Below are positions 6,695 through 14,460 of a DNA stretch of 20,651 bases, in pieces. This stretch comes from JBFGFG01 sp041627475 (lineage in GTDB: Bacteria > Actinomycetota > Nitriliruptoria > Nitriliruptorales > Nitriliruptoraceae): assembly GCA_041627475.1 (NCBI GenBank), contig JBFKQZ010000024.1:1-20651 (forward strand), written 5' to 3'. The translations under genes and the position numbers were made by a program. The notes beneath the pieces were generated by a model, which was not told where the DNA came from, ran no database searches, and was given only the letters and a program-made list of their open reading frames with translations. Numbering within the stretch: the stretch's first letter is position 1; every line of letters begins with the position of its first letter.

Positions 6695-7987
6695 ATGCCC
6701 ACCCAGCCGCCCCCGGTCGACGTCGTCGTCGTCGACCCGCAGCCGGACCTCGCGACGACCGTCGAGGACCTCGCCGCGGACCTCGCCACGCCGGTCACCG
6801 TCCACACGTGCCGTGACCTCGGTGAGCTCGCCGCCACCGTCCGGCCGCCGGCGGTCGTCGTCGTCGGCCCGACCTACGCGACCGTCGCGGGCCTGTCGCA
6901 GCTGGAGCGCCAGGTGCGCCACCTGCCGGGCCTCGAGGTCGTCCTGGCCTGGTCGGCCCTGCCCGACGTCGGCCTCGCCGACGTCGTCGCGACCGGCGCC
7001 AGCGCGGTCGTCGACCCCGCCGACCGGTGGGAGCTGCGTGCCCGTCTCGCCGCCGCCGTCGAGCGCAGCGACCGCCTCGCCGGGATCCTGCTGCGCCTGC
7101 AGGCCGACACCGGTCCGGCGCCGCGCGTCCTGACCGTCTGCTCGCCCACCGGTGGTTGCGGCAAGACGTTCTTCGCCTCGAACCTCGCCTACCTGCTGGC
7201 CACCACCAGCGACCTCGACGTCGCGCTGGTCGACCTCGACCTGCAGTTCGGCGAGGTCACCGCGGCGATGCGGGTGCGCAGCCAGCACTCGATCGCCGAC
7301 GCCGTCGCCGTCGAGGACCCGGCCGAGCTCGATGCGCTCCTGCCCGACCTGCTGGTCGAACACGAGTCCGGTGTCCAGGTGCTGCCGGCGCCGCGCGACC
7401 CGGCCACCGCCGACGAGATCGAGCCGCTCGACGTGACCCGGGTCATCGACGGCCTCACGCGGCTGGTCGACGTCGTCGTCGTGGACACCCCGACCGGCCT
7501 CACCGAGCCCGTCCTGGCAGCCCTCGACCGCAGCGACCACCTGTTCCTCGTCGCGGCGCTCGACCTCGCCTCGCTGCGCAACCTGCGACTGTTCCGCCAG
7601 ACCCTGGAGCGCCTGCAGATCGACGACAGCGCGATCTCGCTGGTCCTCAACAAGGAGGCCGCGGACACCGGCATCGACGCCCGCGACCTCGTGAAGATCT
7701 TCCCGGGCGAGTTCTCGGCCCGGATCCCGTTCGACCGCGACGTCGCCCGGCTGATGAACCACGGCACGCCGGTCCTCGCCGGCGCACCGACCGGCGCGGT
7801 CGCCGCGGCACTCGTCGACGGGCTCGCGCCCTTCCTCGACGAGGAGGCGGCGCGCGTCGCACGCGAGCGCCACGTCCCCGCCCGCCGCTCGGTCGTGGGC
7901 CGCCTGTTCAGCCGGCTCCGCCGCAGTGACGACGCCACGACCACCCCGACCGTCGAGGTCGCGACCGCCACGGGAGGCACCCGATGA
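6695..7987 (+). CDS. tadZ: TadZ/CpaE-like MinD-family ATPase
   Basis: The product is a 430-residue cytoplasmic protein thought to place the Tad machine in the cell. An N-terminal receiver-like domain (about 1-125, VDVVVVDPQPDLATTVEDLA) lacks a clear phosphorylation site. The ParA/MinD-type ATPase domain follows. Its P-loop is TGGCGKT at 152-158: the lysine that defines the deviant Walker A of MinD (KGGxGKT) is replaced by Thr152. VALVDLDLQFGEVTAAM and VVVVDTPTGL are the other nucleotide-binding segments. The ATG has GGAG 7 bases upstream. The stop overlaps the next start (ATGA), so it is co-translated with the tadA ATPase gene. The family is clear; the missing signature lysine suggests weak or altered ATP hydrolysis, as reported for some TadZ proteins. 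Confidence 0.9.
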   Translation: MPTQPPPVDVVVVDPQPDLATTVEDLAADLATPVTVHTCRDLGELAATVRPPAVVVVGPTYATVAGLSQLERQVRHLPGLEVVLAWSALPDVGLADVVATGASAVVDPADRWELRARLAAAVERSDRLAGILLRLQADTGPAPRVLTVCSPTGGCGKTFFASNLAYLLATTSDLDVALVDLDLQFGEVTAAMRVRSQHSIADAVAVEDPAELDALLPDLLVEHESGVQVLPAPRDPATADEIEPLDVTRVIDGLTRLVDVVVVDTPTGLTEPVLAALDRSDHLFLVAALDLASLRNLRLFRQTLERLQIDDSAISLVLNKEAADTGIDARDLVKIFPGEFSARIPFDRDVARLMNHGTPVLAGAPTGAVAAALVDGLAPFLDEEAARVARERHVPARRSVVGRLFSRLRRSDDATTTPTVEVATATGGTR

Positions 7988-9375
7988 AGCTCTCCGACAA
8001 GCTCGACGCCACCGCCACGGGTGCCGACCGGCCGACGCCGGCACGCACCGTCAAGCGGCGAGCCACCAGGACGGTCCGCCGGGCCGAGCCGGCCGACCGG
8101 CGCACCGCCTGGGACGACGCCAAGCGCACCGTGCGCGCCGCGGTCCTCGACGAGGTCACCCCACGGCTGGCCGGTCCGGAGGCCATCGACGACGACGCGC
8201 TCGTCGTCGAGGTCGAGGCCGCCGTCGACCGCGCCCTCCGCAGCGAGGAGGTGCCCGTCTCGCCCGTGCAGCGCCGCCGCTTCGTCGACGAGCTGCGCGC
8301 CGACCTGCTGGGCCACGGCCCGCTCGAGCCGCTGCTGGCCGACCCGGACGTGACCGAGGTCATGTGCAACCGTCACGACGAGGTCTGGGTCGAGCGCAAC
8401 GGCCGCGTCGAGGCGACCGACGTGCGCTTCGCCGACGAGTCCCAGTACCGGCAGGTGATCGAGCGCATCGTCAGCGCCGTCGGCCGCCGGGTCGACGAGT
8501 CCTCGCCGATGGTCGACGCCCGCCTGCCCGACGGCAGTCGTGTCAACGTGATCCTGCCGCCGCTCGCGCTGCGCGGCCCGGTGCTGACGATCCGCCGGTT
8601 CTCCGAGGATCCCTACACCGTCCAGGACCTGATCAACTTCGGCTCGCTCTCCCAGGAGCTGGCGCTGTTCCTCGAGGCCTGCGTGGCCGCCGAGTGCAAC
8701 GTGCTCGTGTCGGGCGGGACGGCGTCGGGCAAGACGACGCTGCTCAACGTGCTGTCGCGCTTCATCCCGAGCCACGAGCGGATCATCACGATCGAGGACT
8801 CGGCCGAGCTGCGCCTCCAGCAGCCGCACGTCGTGCCGCTGGAGACCCGCCCCGCGAACAGCGAGGGCACCGGCCAGGTCGCGATCCGTGACCTCGTCCG
8901 CAACGCCCTGCGCATGCGGCCCGACCGCATCGTCGTCGGGGAGTGCCGTGGCGGCGAGGCGCTGGACATGCTCCAGGCGATGAACACCGGCCACGACGGC
9001 TCGCTGACCACCGTGCACGCCAACTCGCCGCGCGACGCCCTGAGCCGGCTCGAGACCCTCGTCCTGATGGGCGAGCTGGACCTGCCGCAGCGCGCCATCC
9101 GCGAGCAGATCGCCGCCGCGATCGACGTGATCGTCCAGGTCGAGCGTCTGCCTGACGGCGCCCGCAAGGTCACCTCGGTGCAGGAGGTGCAGGGGATGGA
9201 GGACACCACGGTCCTGCTCCAGGAGGTCTTCGCCTACCGGCCCCGGGTCAGCGAGGGCCGCTACGTCGGCCACGCCGAGCCGACCGGCCTGCGGCCCCGG
9301 ATCGTCGAGCGCTTCGCCGACCGCGACGTCGAGCTGCCACTGCACGTCTTCCGCCCGACCCGCGCGACCGCCTGA
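7984..9375 (+). CDS. tadA: TadA/CpaF secretion ATPase
   Basis: This is the hexameric motor ATPase that drives Flp pilus assembly from the cytoplasmic side. The 463-residue product has a basic N-terminus and a helical domain (FVDELRADLLGHGPLEPLLADPDVTEVMCN). The catalytic core carries Walker A SGGTASGKTT (K250), the Asp-box region ERIITIEDSAEL, Walker B RPDRIVVGECRGGEA, and the His box DGSLTTVHANSPRDAL. All parts are present and of usual length, so it should be active. The start ATG overlaps the stop of tadZ by four bases and tadB begins 11 bases downstream. This is the single best marker that the cluster is a type IVc (Tad) pilus rather than another secretion system. Confidence 0.96.
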   Translation: MKLSDKLDATATGADRPTPARTVKRRATRTVRRAEPADRRTAWDDAKRTVRAAVLDEVTPRLAGPEAIDDDALVVEVEAAVDRALRSEEVPVSPVQRRRFVDELRADLLGHGPLEPLLADPDVTEVMCNRHDEVWVERNGRVEATDVRFADESQYRQVIERIVSAVGRRVDESSPMVDARLPDGSRVNVILPPLALRGPVLTIRRFSEDPYTVQDLINFGSLSQELALFLEACVAAECNVLVSGGTASGKTTLLNVLSRFIPSHERIITIEDSAELRLQQPHVVPLETRPANSEGTGQVAIRDLVRNALRMRPDRIVVGECRGGEALDMLQAMNTGHDGSLTTVHANSPRDALSRLETLVLMGELDLPQRAIREQIAAAIDVIVQVERLPDGARKVTSVQEVQGMEDTTVLLQEVFAYRPRVSEGRYVGHAEPTGLRPRIVERFADRDVELPLHVFRPTRATA

Positions 9376-9385
9376 GGAGGCCGCC

Positions 9386-10345
9386 ATGACGACGCTCACC
9401 GTCCTCGCCGCGACCGCGGGCCTGCTCCTGGTCGTCGCGTCCCTGGTCGTCCGCGCCCGCGACCGCCGTGCCCACCTGCTCGAGCTCCTCGAGCTGCCCT
9501 ACGCCGAGGAGGAGGTCGCGGACCTCGACGACCTCGCTGGCCACACCGGCCTGCTCGAGCCGGGCATCGGCGCGGTCGGCCGGGTGCTGGACCGCATGGA
9601 GGTGGGGGACCGGCTCGCCCGCGCGCTCGAGCGGGGCCGCATCCCGCTGCGTCCGGGCGAGGTCGTGCTCGGCACGGTCGTGGCCGCGGCCGGTGCCGCC
9701 GTCTGGGCTGCGGCGGTCACCGGGCAGCTGCTGTTCGCGCCCGTCGCGGCCGTCGCCGTCCCCGTCGGCGTGCGGGTCGCGATCGCGCTGCGCATCGCCC
9801 GCCGCCGTCGTGCGATCGAACAGGAGCTGCCGACGGCGCTGTCGCTGCTCGCCTCGTCGCTGTCCGCCGGGCACACGCTCGCCCGCTCGATGGACCTCAT
9901 GGCACAGGAGACCAGTGGTCCCCTGGCCGAGGAGTTCACGGTCGTGCTGGCCGAGACCCGGCTGGGTGCACCCCTGCCCGACGCGATGGACCGCATGGCC
10001 GCCCGCATCGGGCTCGAGGACCTCGAGTGGGTCGTCCAGGCCATCCGCATCCAGCAGGAGGTCGGCGGGCGGCTCGCCGAGCTGCTCCACACGCTCGCCG
10101 AGTACCTGCTCGCCCGCGAGGAGGTCCGCCGTGAGGTCAGCGTGCTGACCGCCGAGGGGCGCGTCTCCGCGTGGGTCCTCGCGGCCCTACCGATCGTCCT
10201 GGGCCTCGGGGTCCAGCTGCTCAGCCCCGGCTACCTCGGCGCGCTGTTCTCGATGCCGGGCGTCGTGCTGCTGGGCTACGCCGTCGTGTCCGTCGTCCTC
10301 GGCCTGCTCGTGACGCTGCGCATGGTGCGCGCCGTCGAGCTCTGA
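9386..10345 (+). CDS. tadB: TadB inner-membrane platform protein (T2SF domain)
   Basis: The product is one of the paired membrane platform proteins on which the TadA motor acts. It has 319 residues. It starts with a membrane helix at about 1-23, then a charged stretch, two adjacent helices around 92-132, and the cytoplasmic T2SF domain beginning near EQELPTALSLLASSLSAGHTLARSM and running through QAIRIQQEVGGRLAELLHTLA. Two C-terminal helices follow (about 255-280 and 288-312). AGGAGG lies 6 bases before the ATG. The gene is followed by tadC after 15 bases. The order tadA-tadB-tadC is the standard one. Confidence 0.93.
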   Translation: MTTLTVLAATAGLLLVVASLVVRARDRRAHLLELLELPYAEEEVADLDDLAGHTGLLEPGIGAVGRVLDRMEVGDRLARALERGRIPLRPGEVVLGTVVAAAGAAVWAAAVTGQLLFAPVAAVAVPVGVRVAIALRIARRRRAIEQELPTALSLLASSLSAGHTLARSMDLMAQETSGPLAEEFTVVLAETRLGAPLPDAMDRMAARIGLEDLEWVVQAIRIQQEVGGRLAELLHTLAEYLLAREEVRREVSVLTAEGRVSAWVLAALPIVLGLGVQLLSPGYLGALFSMPGVVLLGYAVVSVVLGLLVTLRMVRAVEL

Positions 10346-10360
10346 CCACAGGAGCCCACC

Positions 10361-11275
10361 GTGACCACCGTCCACGTCCTCGCCACCCTCCTCGCCCTCG
10401 CCGGCGTCGCGCTCGTCGCGGTGGCCGTGCGCCTGCGCCAGCACGACCCGGTCCGGGCACTTGCCGCGGAGTTCGAGGGGGACGCCACCGCGCTCCTCGA
10501 CGACTACCACGCGCAGCTCGCCGAGCCCGTCGTCGGCCGTCTCCTCGGTCCGCTCGCGGCTCGCTTCCAGGTGTTCGCCGGTCGCCTGCTGCCCGGCAAC
10601 GCCGCCGCGAACGCACGCAAGCTGCTCGCGTCCGCCGGCCTCACCTCGCAGGTCACGGTCGAGGAGTACCTCGCCGTGCGCGTGCTGGCGCTGCTGGGCG
10701 GCGCCGCCGTCGGTGTCGTGCTCGGCCTGCGGATCGGCGGGGCGCGTGGCGTCGCGCTGGGCCTGACCGTCGCCACGCTCGGCCTGCTGGCACCCCGCAT
10801 CGCCGTCGGTGCGGCACGGCGCGAGCGGATCGACCGCGTCACCCGGGAGCTGCCCGACGCGCTCGACCTGCTCGCCATCTCGGTCGAGGCCGGGCTCGGC
10901 TTCGACCAGGCCATCGGCGTCGTCGCGGACCGCTCGACCACCGTGCTGGCGGGCGAGTTCGGCCACACCCTGCGCGAGATGCGGCTCGGCCGCAGCCGCG
11001 TCGAGGCACTGCGCTCCCTGCAGCGCCGGGTCGACCACCCCGACCTCGACGGCTTCGTGCTCTCGCTCGTCCAGGCCGACGCGCTGGGCATGCCCCTGAC
11101 CAGGATCCTGCGGACCCAGGCGGCCGAGCTGCGCCGCCGTCGTCGGCAGCGCGTGCGCGAGACGGCAGCGAAGCTGCCCGTGAAGATGCTGTTCCCGCTC
11201 GTCTTCTTCATCTTCCCGGCGCTGTTCGTCGTGATCCTGGGACCGGCGGTGATGGGGATCCTCGAGTCGCTCTAG
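10361..11275 (+). CDS. tadC: TadC inner-membrane platform protein (T2SF domain)
   Basis: This is the second platform protein of the Tad machine, 304 residues, probably partnering TadB. It has an N-terminal helix (about 2-22) and two central helices around 100-145. The T2SF domain runs from RELPDALDLLAISVEAGLGFDQAI to VQADALGMPLTRILRTQAAELR. The C-terminal helix KMLFPLVFFIFPALFVVILG is characteristic of TadC. The GTG start has GGAG 6 bases upstream. After it come 63 bases before the kinase gene, including a short CGGCAG-A-CTGCCG symmetry but no strong terminator. The two-component genes may therefore be in the same transcript. Confidence 0.92.
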   Translation: MTTVHVLATLLALAGVALVAVAVRLRQHDPVRALAAEFEGDATALLDDYHAQLAEPVVGRLLGPLAARFQVFAGRLLPGNAAANARKLLASAGLTSQVTVEEYLAVRVLALLGGAAVGVVLGLRIGGARGVALGLTVATLGLLAPRIAVGAARRERIDRVTRELPDALDLLAISVEAGLGFDQAIGVVADRSTTVLAGEFGHTLREMRLGRSRVEALRSLQRRVDHPDLDGFVLSLVQADALGMPLTRILRTQAAELRRRRRQRVRETAAKLPVKMLFPLVFFIFPALFVVILGPAVMGILESL

Positions 11276-11338
11276 GAGCGGCCGGGTGAGCCGGGCGGCA
11301 GACTGCCGAGGACCACTCGACGTGACGGACCACACGAC

Positions 11339-12949
11339 GTGAGCCAGCCCGCCGATCCCTTCGTCGGCCCCAACCGGGTGCCGTGGCTGCGGCCGCTGGC
11401 GCAGGTCCTGCGTGTCCTCGCGCTCGGCATCGGTGCGGCCTCGGTCACGCGCGTCGGCTGGACGGTCCCGGACGTGGCGGTGGCCGTCGTCCTCGTGTCC
11501 TTCATCGCGTGGCGCGCGGCGCCGCAGCAGCGCAGCGTGGCGCGGCTGCGCGACGTCATGGCGCTGGAGGTGGTGCTGGCGACCCTGGGCGTGGTCGTCA
11601 CCGGGGGGCTCGCGTCGCCGTGGATCGCGGCGCAGTTCGTCCCCGTCGGGCTCGCGGCGCTCGGGCTGCCGGCGACCTCCGCCGGCCTGCTCGCCGTCGT
11701 GACGCTCGTGGTCGACGCCGCCGCGTCGCTGCCCGTCCGCCCCGATGGCCTGGCGCTCGTCACGCGTGGTGCGACGCTCGCGCTCGTGGTCGGCTTCGCC
11801 GTCATCACGCGGGGCGTGCTGCTCGCCAGCCGCTCGCCGCACGACGAGGCGCTCGGGCGTCTCGACGTGCTGTGGTCGGTCCGGGCGATGCTCGAGGGGC
11901 TGCACACCGAGGCGCGCGACGGTGCCGTCACCTTCCAGCTCGACGAGGCCGTCGACACGCTGCGCAGCGCCTCCCCGGCGCTCGGCGCCGTCGAGGTCCT
12001 CGGCCTGTTCGCCCACGAGGACGACGGGACGCTGCGGCTGCTGCACGGCGTCGGACTGCCGGACCGTCCGTACCGGGTGCGCGACCTGCCCGGCCGCGTC
12101 GGGGCCCCGCGTCGCGACGGGGTCCCCGTCGGCGTCGAGCTGGCCAGCGGTGGCGTGACCCCCGCCGCGCGGCGGGGCGTCTACGTGTGGCTGCCGGTGG
12201 CCGAGCACGAGCGCGCGCACCTCTTCCTCGTCGAGCACCCCGAGGCGGCCCCGGGGATCGACGACCTGGTCCCCGAGCTCGCCGGTCTGGCCGAGCCGCT
12301 CGCCGTGACGGTGCACAACGCGACGTGGTTCGCGCGTGTGAGCCACCTCGGCGTCGACGAGGAGCGCCAGCGCATCGCCGCCCGCCTGCACGACCAGTTC
12401 GCCCAGCAGCTCGCCGTGGTCTCGATGGAGCTCGAGCTCGCGGCGCGGCGCCATCCCGAGGACGCCGCGCTGCGCGAGCTCCGCGTCGAGGTGCGGGACA
12501 GCCTCACCGGCCTGCGCGACACGATGGTCGAGCTGCGGGCGACCGTCGACGAGGAGCACCCGCTCGAGCACGTGCTGGTCGGGCTCGTCGACCGGCTGCG
12601 GACCCGGCACGGCGTCGTCGCCAGTCTCGAGCACGACGTGTCCGGCCGACCGCTGTCGTCGACCCTCGGCCAGCAGCTGCTGCGCATCGCCCAGGAGGTG
12701 ACCGCTCGTGCCGTCGGCGACCGCGAGGCCACCGCCGTCTACGTGCGCTACGTCTGCGACGACGAGCACGTGGTGCTGGAGGTCAGCGACGACGGCGAGG
12801 CGCCGGCCGACCTGGACGCCCGGGAGGGGCTGGCCGGGGTCGTGCGCGACCGCGTCGAGGCCATCGGTGCCACGCTGGTGCTCGACGTCAGCGCCACGGG
12901 ACTCCCGGCGGTCCGTGTCGAGGCCCGACGCAACGGGAGCACACCATGA
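11339..12949 (+). CDS. Membrane sensor histidine kinase (HisKA_3 type)
   Basis: The product is a 536-residue kinase expected to phosphorylate the response regulator whose start overlaps its stop (ATGA). About four to five membrane helices fill residues 15-160. A GAF-like sensory region (about 180-335) follows. The dimerisation helix EERQRIAARLHDQFAQQL carries the phospho-acceptor His351. The ATPase domain is unusual: the helix with conserved Glu453 reads QEVTARAV, so the N-box Asn that binds magnesium is Arg457, and the G1 box is DDGEA instead of DxGxG. GLAGVVRDRVEAIGATL, the last ATP-lid part, is kept. The GTG start has only a weak GGA upstream, so the first residues are uncertain. Its place inside the pilus locus suggests that it senses a cue for pilus production; the signal is unknown. 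Confidence 0.88.
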   Translation: MSQPADPFVGPNRVPWLRPLAQVLRVLALGIGAASVTRVGWTVPDVAVAVVLVSFIAWRAAPQQRSVARLRDVMALEVVLATLGVVVTGGLASPWIAAQFVPVGLAALGLPATSAGLLAVVTLVVDAAASLPVRPDGLALVTRGATLALVVGFAVITRGVLLASRSPHDEALGRLDVLWSVRAMLEGLHTEARDGAVTFQLDEAVDTLRSASPALGAVEVLGLFAHEDDGTLRLLHGVGLPDRPYRVRDLPGRVGAPRRDGVPVGVELASGGVTPAARRGVYVWLPVAEHERAHLFLVEHPEAAPGIDDLVPELAGLAEPLAVTVHNATWFARVSHLGVDEERQRIAARLHDQFAQQLAVVSMELELAARRHPEDAALRELRVEVRDSLTGLRDTMVELRATVDEEHPLEHVLVGLVDRLRTRHGVVASLEHDVSGRPLSSTLGQQLLRIAQEVTARAVGDREATAVYVRYVCDDEHVVLEVSDDGEAPADLDAREGLAGVVRDRVEAIGATLVLDVSATGLPAVRVEARRNGSTP

Positions 12950-13566
12950 GCAGGATCCTGATCGCCGACGACCACGCGCTGGTGCGCAACGTGCTGCGCA
13001 ACGCGGTGGAGGCAGCCGGCCACGAGGTGGTCGGCGAGGCCGCCGACGGGGAGGCGGTGGTCGCGCTCGCGCGGGACCTGCGGCCGCACGTCGTCCTGAT
13101 GGACCTGTCGATGCCCGGCATCGACGGCGTCTCCGCCACCCGGTCGCTGCGTCGGGAGGCACCCGACGCGGCCGTGCTGGTGGTCACCATGCACGCCGAG
13201 CCCGAGCTGCTCGACGCCGCCCGGACCGCGGGCGCGTCCGGCTACCTCCTCAAGGACGCCAGCCAGGCCGAGATCGTCGCCGCCGTCGAGGCGGTCGCCG
13301 CCGGTGGGACGGCCTTCGACGAGACGTTGGTCGCCCAGGCCCCGGCGCCGCAGACGGCCGACCACGACCTCACCGACCGCGAGCTCCAGGTGCTGCAGCT
13401 GCTGGCCGACGGCGCGACCCCCAAGGACGTCGCGAACCGGCTCGTGCTGAGCCCGAAGACGGTCGGCAACCACCTGACCAACATCTACCGGAAGCTGGAC
13501 GTGCACTCGCGCTCGGAGGCGATCACGACGGCGGTGCGACAGGGGCTCGTGGACCTGGGCGGGTGA
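12946..13566 (+). CDS. NarL/LuxR-family response regulator
   Basis: This is a DNA-binding response regulator of 206 residues. The receiver domain has the acidic pair D8-D9, phospho-acceptor D53, T81 and K103, all in standard places. The LuxR-type helix-turn-helix spans about 141-203: LTDRELQVLQLLADGATPKDVANRLVLSPKTV, with recognition helix and NHLTNIYRKLDVHSR. It is complete and should be functional. The start ATG overlaps the kinase stop, so the two are a pair. The pilin gene follows after 150 bases containing the shared leader element. That makes this protein the obvious candidate to bind that element, but no footprint or known consensus is available. Confidence 0.95.
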   Translation: MSRILIADDHALVRNVLRNAVEAAGHEVVGEAADGEAVVALARDLRPHVVLMDLSMPGIDGVSATRSLRREAPDAAVLVVTMHAEPELLDAARTAGASGYLLKDASQAEIVAAVEAVAAGGTAFDETLVAQAPAPQTADHDLTDRELQVLQLLADGATPKDVANRLVLSPKTVGNHLTNIYRKLDVHSRSEAITTAVRQGLVDLGG

Positions 13567-13582
13567 TCCCGGGCCACAACTA

Positions 13583-13634
13583 GGGGTGATGTCCCATGTG
13601 CGGAGAGTGATGGCTGCCGCACAGTGGGGAGCAC
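13583..13634 (+). promoter_or_regulatory. Shared tad leader element, copy B
   Basis: The blocks GGGGT (13583), TGTCCCATGT (13590-13599), CACAGTG (13620-13626) and GAGCAC (13629-13634) repeat those found before the first tad gene. In this copy the sequence between them also forms a hairpin: TGTGCGG (13597-13603) with CCGCACA (13617-13623), continued by CCCA/TGGG pairs. Copy A lacks that stem, which argues for a DNA site rather than an RNA fold. It ends 82 bases before the pilin ATG. Confidence 0.55.
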
Positions 13635-13716
13635 CAAGGGAGAGGCCCTCACCAGGGGCCCCACCCGGAGCCGGGACCACCGGCCCCGACGCATCACATC
13701 ACCCCGGAGAACGCCA

Positions 13717-13917
13717 ATGCGCACCACCATCACCAAGTTCCACGAGGCCGTCACCCGCAACCTCCACGACGAGGAGGGCGCGGCCATGGTCGAGTACGGC
13801 CTGCTCATCTTCTTCATCGCCCTCGCCGTCATCGCGGTCCTGACCCTGCTCGGTCCGGAGATCGCCGGGATGTTCCAGGCCGGCGTGGACGGCATCTCGG
13901 GCCCGGCCACGGCCTGA
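13717..13917 (+). CDS. flp: Flp-type pilin
   Basis: This is the major pilus subunit, a 66-residue prepilin. A 21-residue hydrophilic leader rich in charged residues ends in DEEG, where prepilin peptidase would cut between G21 and A22. The mature protein begins AAMVEYGLLIFF, with the invariant Glu at +5 (E26) and Tyr at +6 (Y27). A single hydrophobic helix runs to about residue 45, and the short C-terminal tail GISGPATA follows. The ATG at 13717 has GGAG 8 bases upstream; an earlier in-frame start at 13624 is rejected because it would add a long non-leader tail. A separate leader with its own copy of the shared element suggests it is transcribed on its own, which suits the high amounts of pilin needed. 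Confidence 0.96.
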   Translation: MRTTITKFHEAVTRNLHDEEGAAMVEYGLLIFFIALAVIAVLTLLGPEIAGMFQAGVDGISGPATA

Positions 13918-14021
13918 CCCCACACGGGACGCGATGACGCACCGGCCGTCGGCCCGGGTCCGCCCCAGGGGCTGGCCCACGGCAGGCGGCCGGTGTCGCG
14001 TCCGACGAGAAGGAGATGACC

Positions 14022-14450
14022 GTGCAGACCAGGACCACCATCCACGACGAGGCAGGGATCGCCACGCTGGAGACGGCGCTGACGCTGCCCCTGCTGCTGG
14101 CGGCGATCTGGGCGGCCATCAGCTACGGCCTCGTCTTCACCGTCGACCACACCCTCGCCGCTGCTGCCTCGGACGGGGCGCGCGCCGCCGTCGGCGCCGT
14201 CACCGAGGCCGAGGCCGTCGCGGCCGCCCAGGCGGCCGCCACCGAGCGGCTCGACCGGGCGCTGGGCTCGTTCGCCCCCGACGCCGTGGTGGCGACCCCG
14301 ACCGTCGCCGACTGCGCCCCGACCGGCGCCCGCTGCGTGACCGTCGAGGTCACCTACCCGTGGGGGACCGCCCCGATCGTCCCCGACCTCCTGTCGGTGG
14401 TCACCCCCGACGAGCTGTCGGCCACGGCGACCGTCCAGCTGAGCCACTGA
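14022..14450 (+). CDS. tadE: TadE-like minor pseudopilin
   Basis: The product is a 142-residue pilin-like protein, probably a minor component of the Tad pilus. The leader TRTTIHDEAG is followed by IATLETALTLPLLLAAIWAA, with the conserved Glu at +5 (E17) if cleavage is after G12, and one membrane helix. The exported part has two Cys (CAPTGARC) that could form a small disulfide loop. The start is the GTG at 14022 rather than the in-frame ATG at 14016: AGGAG directly touches that ATG, leaving no spacing, but is 6 bases from the GTG. It lies 104 bases after the pilin gene, in a GC-rich gap without a clear promoter, and 10 bases before the next gene. Confidence 0.88.
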   Translation: MQTRTTIHDEAGIATLETALTLPLLLAAIWAAISYGLVFTVDHTLAAAASDGARAAVGAVTEAEAVAAAQAAATERLDRALGSFAPDAVVATPTVADCAPTGARCVTVEVTYPWGTAPIVPDLLSVVTPDELSATATVQLSH

Positions 14451-14460
14451 AGGAGCGACG

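Noticed and set aside
10187..13162. A 991-codon minus-strand frame across tadB, tadC and the kinase
   Set aside because: No recognisable domain. It is antisense to well-supported genes and composed of repetitive Arg, Gln, Asp and Gly.
13597..13623. Pilin leader hairpin as a riboswitch
   Set aside because: The stem TGTGCGG/CCGCACA occurs only in this copy of the shared element and matches no riboswitch class I know. A DNA site explains both copies better.
13961..13977. A third copy of the shared tad element before tadE
   Set aside because: The stretch around AGGGGCTGGCCCACG resembles the GGGGT/TCCCA part only loosely, and the CAC-N-GTG and GAGCAC blocks are absent at the right spacing.
14016..14021. 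ATG at 14016 as start of the TadE-like gene
   Set aside because: The AGGAG ribosome site directly abuts it with no spacing. The GTG at 14022 has the proper 6-base distance.
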